Assembly (NCBI GenBank): GCA_902490145.1
Contig: CABUCT010000061.1
Span: 1-7,210 of the forward strand
DNA from: an uncultured Oscillospiraceae bacterium
GTDB lineage: Bacteria > Bacillota > Clostridia > Oscillospirales > Acutalibacteraceae
Direction: 5' to 3'
Length of the DNA: 7,210 bases
The notes under the pieces were generated by a model. It saw nothing but the letters and a program-made list of their open reading frames with translations. It did no database searches and was not told where the DNA came from. Position numbers and translations under genes: made by a program. Position 1 is the stretch's first letter. Each line of letters opens with the position of its first letter. Below, one piece after another: positions 5,274 through 7,210 of the stretch.

Positions 5274-7190
5274 TTAATATTTTATAGGGCTGAACTCGTG
5301 TCCTGAACCCTCAAAGAAACGATTGAACATCTCGTAGAATTCGAGACGAAGACTTTGAACGCCAACAAGCAGACCTTCAAGCACAATTACGAAAATATTA
5401 CCGAAAATTACAATAATACATCCTGCAATACCGCTTGTTCCTCCCGCCATATCTGCAAGAGTGAAGAAAACGCTCATCATTCCGGCGTGAACCAGCACGA
5501 AAGCTCCGACACGAAGGAATGAAACGGTATTTGTTACATATGAAAGTACGCTTTCAAAAACTTCAAAGAACCCCTGAACGAGGTATCCGCCCCAACTTTC
5601 GGGTTGCCAGTCTTTTTCTCCGTTTACGAGTTTTTCAAGAGGCTCTTTAAGCCAAATGCAGGCAATCGGTAAAACACATCCGATAAGAATGAGAGGTAGT
5701 GTCGGAATTCCAAGCTTCAGCAATATATTGCCGATTATAAGAAGAACACCCGAATAGAAAACAAATCCAACAATGCCGTTTTCTCCGAATATTGCAGCTC
5801 CGGGATTTCCTTGCTTAAATTTTGAATAAATGTTAAGTAATAGTGCAATCAGCATTAATACAGCACCGATACCGACAGCCGAGAACAGAACATATATAAT
5901 GTTTTCGGAAGACATAACTTCAATCGGCTTTTCAGAAAATCCGAGTTTGCGATAAAATCCGTCGAGTGCGTGTTCAAATCCAAACACCGAGCCGAATATA
6001 AGACCGAAGAAAGAACCGAATATTCCGCATGGAATAATAAGTTTTCCAAGCTCCATGCCCTTTAACTTATACATAAGGAATCCCACAATGGATAAGATCA
6101 GTCCTTGGCCCAGATCGGCAAACATTATGCCGTAAAGCAGAGTATATGTAATTGCAACAAAGGCGGTTGGGTCGATTTCTCCGTATTTCGGAACACCGAA
6201 CATTTTGATATAGAACTCAAACGGACGGGTGAAAAAATTGTTTTTGAGTTTTACAGGCGGCGACAAGCGATCATCGCTTTTGTTTTTTGTGATGCTGACG
6301 CTTACAGTATCAATAGAATTGAGTGCTTTTATAAGCCTGTCCTTTTGTGATGTGGGGAACCATCCCATCATTACAAAGTGCTCGCCTTGCTTTGAAACAT
6401 ATTTTCTAAGTTCAAATCTTGAGTTAAGCATACTGAGCTTTGAATAAAGCTTATTTATGCTGTCATACTGATCTTTAAGATATTCCGAAAGCTCAGAGTT
6501 GATTTTATCCAATCGTTCGCGATCACTTTCAAGTTGATCCTTAAGATTTGTGATAGCCTCTGCGGGAGCTGAGAACGATTCCGGAATTCGAAACTGTTCA
6601 AATGAAAGTCCGGCAAAGATGCGATCGACCTCTTGCACATATTCATTGGATACAATATACATTCCCCAGTAATAATCTTTATCGCTTGAGAATGTATAGA
6701 AAAGAACATCGGGATTGTCAGCATATGCAGAAAGCAGTTTGTAACCGCTGACCGGAAGTCGGCCGAGCCGGATTGATACAAATTTACAATCGATAAGCTC
6801 ACTGAGCGGGATATCAAGCTTTGGAAAATGTTCCAACAGCTGAATCGCAACATTGCAATAATCTTGTTCTTTTTCTATTGCGGAAATTTCATCTCTGAAT
6901 TTTCCAAGATCACTTTCAACGTTGTCAATCTTTTCCCGCACTTCTTCCGGAGAAAGCGGAATATCATCACAGTCGGTGGGTGAAGGTTCAATACCTGTGG
7001 ATTTAAGCAGGGAATTAAGCCTTTCAAGCATCGGTCGATAAGGATTGTTTTCGCTGAGCCTTGAAGCTCCACCCGAAAATGACATATTCTCAGGTTGAAA
7101 ACATCCGCAGGTTCGGCATACGTCCAAAGTTTTATCGAGATTCTCGAAGCTGCCTCCTATGGTGGCAAGCTCCATTGATTCGACTGACAT
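5274..7190 (-). CDS. ntpI: V/A-type ATPase subunit I (membrane stator, a-subunit)
   Basis: Membrane stator of the rotary ATPase; it holds the two ion half-channels against the K ring. The protein has 638 residues, normal for the bacterial family. Residues 1-320 are soluble with coiled-coil stretches near 82-110 and 210-260, the part expected to contact the outer stalk. Residues 341-610 contain about eight hydrophobic segments. The motif SFLRVGAFVLVHAG places the essential ring-facing arginine at R560, with H568 eight residues on, as in yeast Vph1 R735/H743. Near the C-terminus E605 and R615 keep the ten-residue spacing of Vph1 E789/R799, and E620 follows in LRLEFYE. The ATG start is supported by GAGGTGAT at 7194-7201 and by the usual family N-terminus. 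An unusual CxxCxC cluster (C25, C28, C30) lies near the N-terminus. First gene visible; the operon promoter and possibly other subunit genes lie upstream, outside the window. Identification is firm. Confidence 0.96.
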   Translation of the reverse strand: MSVESMELATIGGSFENLDKTLDVCRTCGCFQPENMSFSGGASRLSENNPYRPMLERLNSLLKSTGIEPSPTDCDDIPLSPEEVREKIDNVESDLGKFRDEISAIEKEQDYCNVAIQLLEHFPKLDIPLSELIDCKFVSIRLGRLPVSGYKLLSAYADNPDVLFYTFSSDKDYYWGMYIVSNEYVQEVDRIFAGLSFEQFRIPESFSAPAEAITNLKDQLESDRERLDKINSELSEYLKDQYDSINKLYSKLSMLNSRFELRKYVSKQGEHFVMMGWFPTSQKDRLIKALNSIDTVSVSITKNKSDDRLSPPVKLKNNFFTRPFEFYIKMFGVPKYGEIDPTAFVAITYTLLYGIMFADLGQGLILSIVGFLMYKLKGMELGKLIIPCGIFGSFFGLIFGSVFGFEHALDGFYRKLGFSEKPIEVMSSENIIYVLFSAVGIGAVLMLIALLLNIYSKFKQGNPGAAIFGENGIVGFVFYSGVLLIIGNILLKLGIPTLPLILIGCVLPIACIWLKEPLEKLVNGEKDWQPESWGGYLVQGFFEVFESVLSYVTNTVSFLRVGAFVLVHAGMMSVFFTLADMAGGTSGIAGCIIVIFGNIFVIVLEGLLVGVQSLRLEFYEMFNRFFEGSGHEFSPIKY

Positions 7191-7210
7191 TTTATCACCT
7201 CAAATCAGAT

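Noticed and set aside
5271..5280. 10-bp palindrome ATATTAATAT at the end of the I gene
   Set aside because: It is made of the last codons and stop of subunit I in A/T-rich sequence; no partner repeat elsewhere in the window.
6455..6853. Minus-strand open frame of 132 codons inside the subunit I gene
   Set aside because: Out of frame with a clear subunit I; cysteine- and serine-rich translation with no family features.
7191..7210. Operon promoter directly upstream of the I gene
   Set aside because: Only 20 nt are visible; they hold a ribosome site but no room for -10 and -35 boxes, and the operon probably begins further upstream.

Overview
The window holds the 3' part of one operon for a V/A-type (archaeal/vacuolar-like) rotary ATPase. 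Everything lies on the minus strand, so transcription runs from high to low coordinates. The seven genes, in transcription order, encode subunits I (membrane stator), K (rotor ring), F (central stalk), E (peripheral stalk), A (catalytic), B (nucleotide-binding, non-catalytic) and D (central shaft). Intergenic gaps are 10 to 37 nt. A GC-rich hairpin just after the D gene probably terminates the transcript. The plus strand carries only chance reading frames.

The organism looks like an anaerobic low-to-moderate GC Firmicute, probably a clostridial gut lineage. This is inferred from the strong GGAGG-type ribosome binding sites, TTG starts, the bacterial V-ATPase gene set and the style of the subunit sequences. 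No taxonomic marker is present, so this is tentative.

The gene products form one machine. A and B make the cytoplasmic hexamer, D and F turn inside it, E is part of the outer stalk, I provides the ion half-channels, and K forms the ion-carrying ring. The machine either pumps H+ or Na+ at the cost of ATP or makes ATP from the gradient. Subunit C (the socket joining shaft to ring) and the small G/H partner of E are not here. The window opens only 20 nt upstream of the I gene, so they may lie just outside it. The order I-K-F-E-A-B-D differs from the I-K-E-C-F-A-B-D order familiar from Enterococcus and many clostridia.

The most unusual gene is subunit K. Only its C-terminal half resembles a rotor-ring hairpin. 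Its N-terminal half is two unrelated hydrophobic segments, the second of which looks like a cleavable signal peptide. The A and B genes both appear to start at TTG behind a GGAGG placed at the same distance. I found no wholly new system; this is a recognisable energy-conversion operon with a few distinctive traits.
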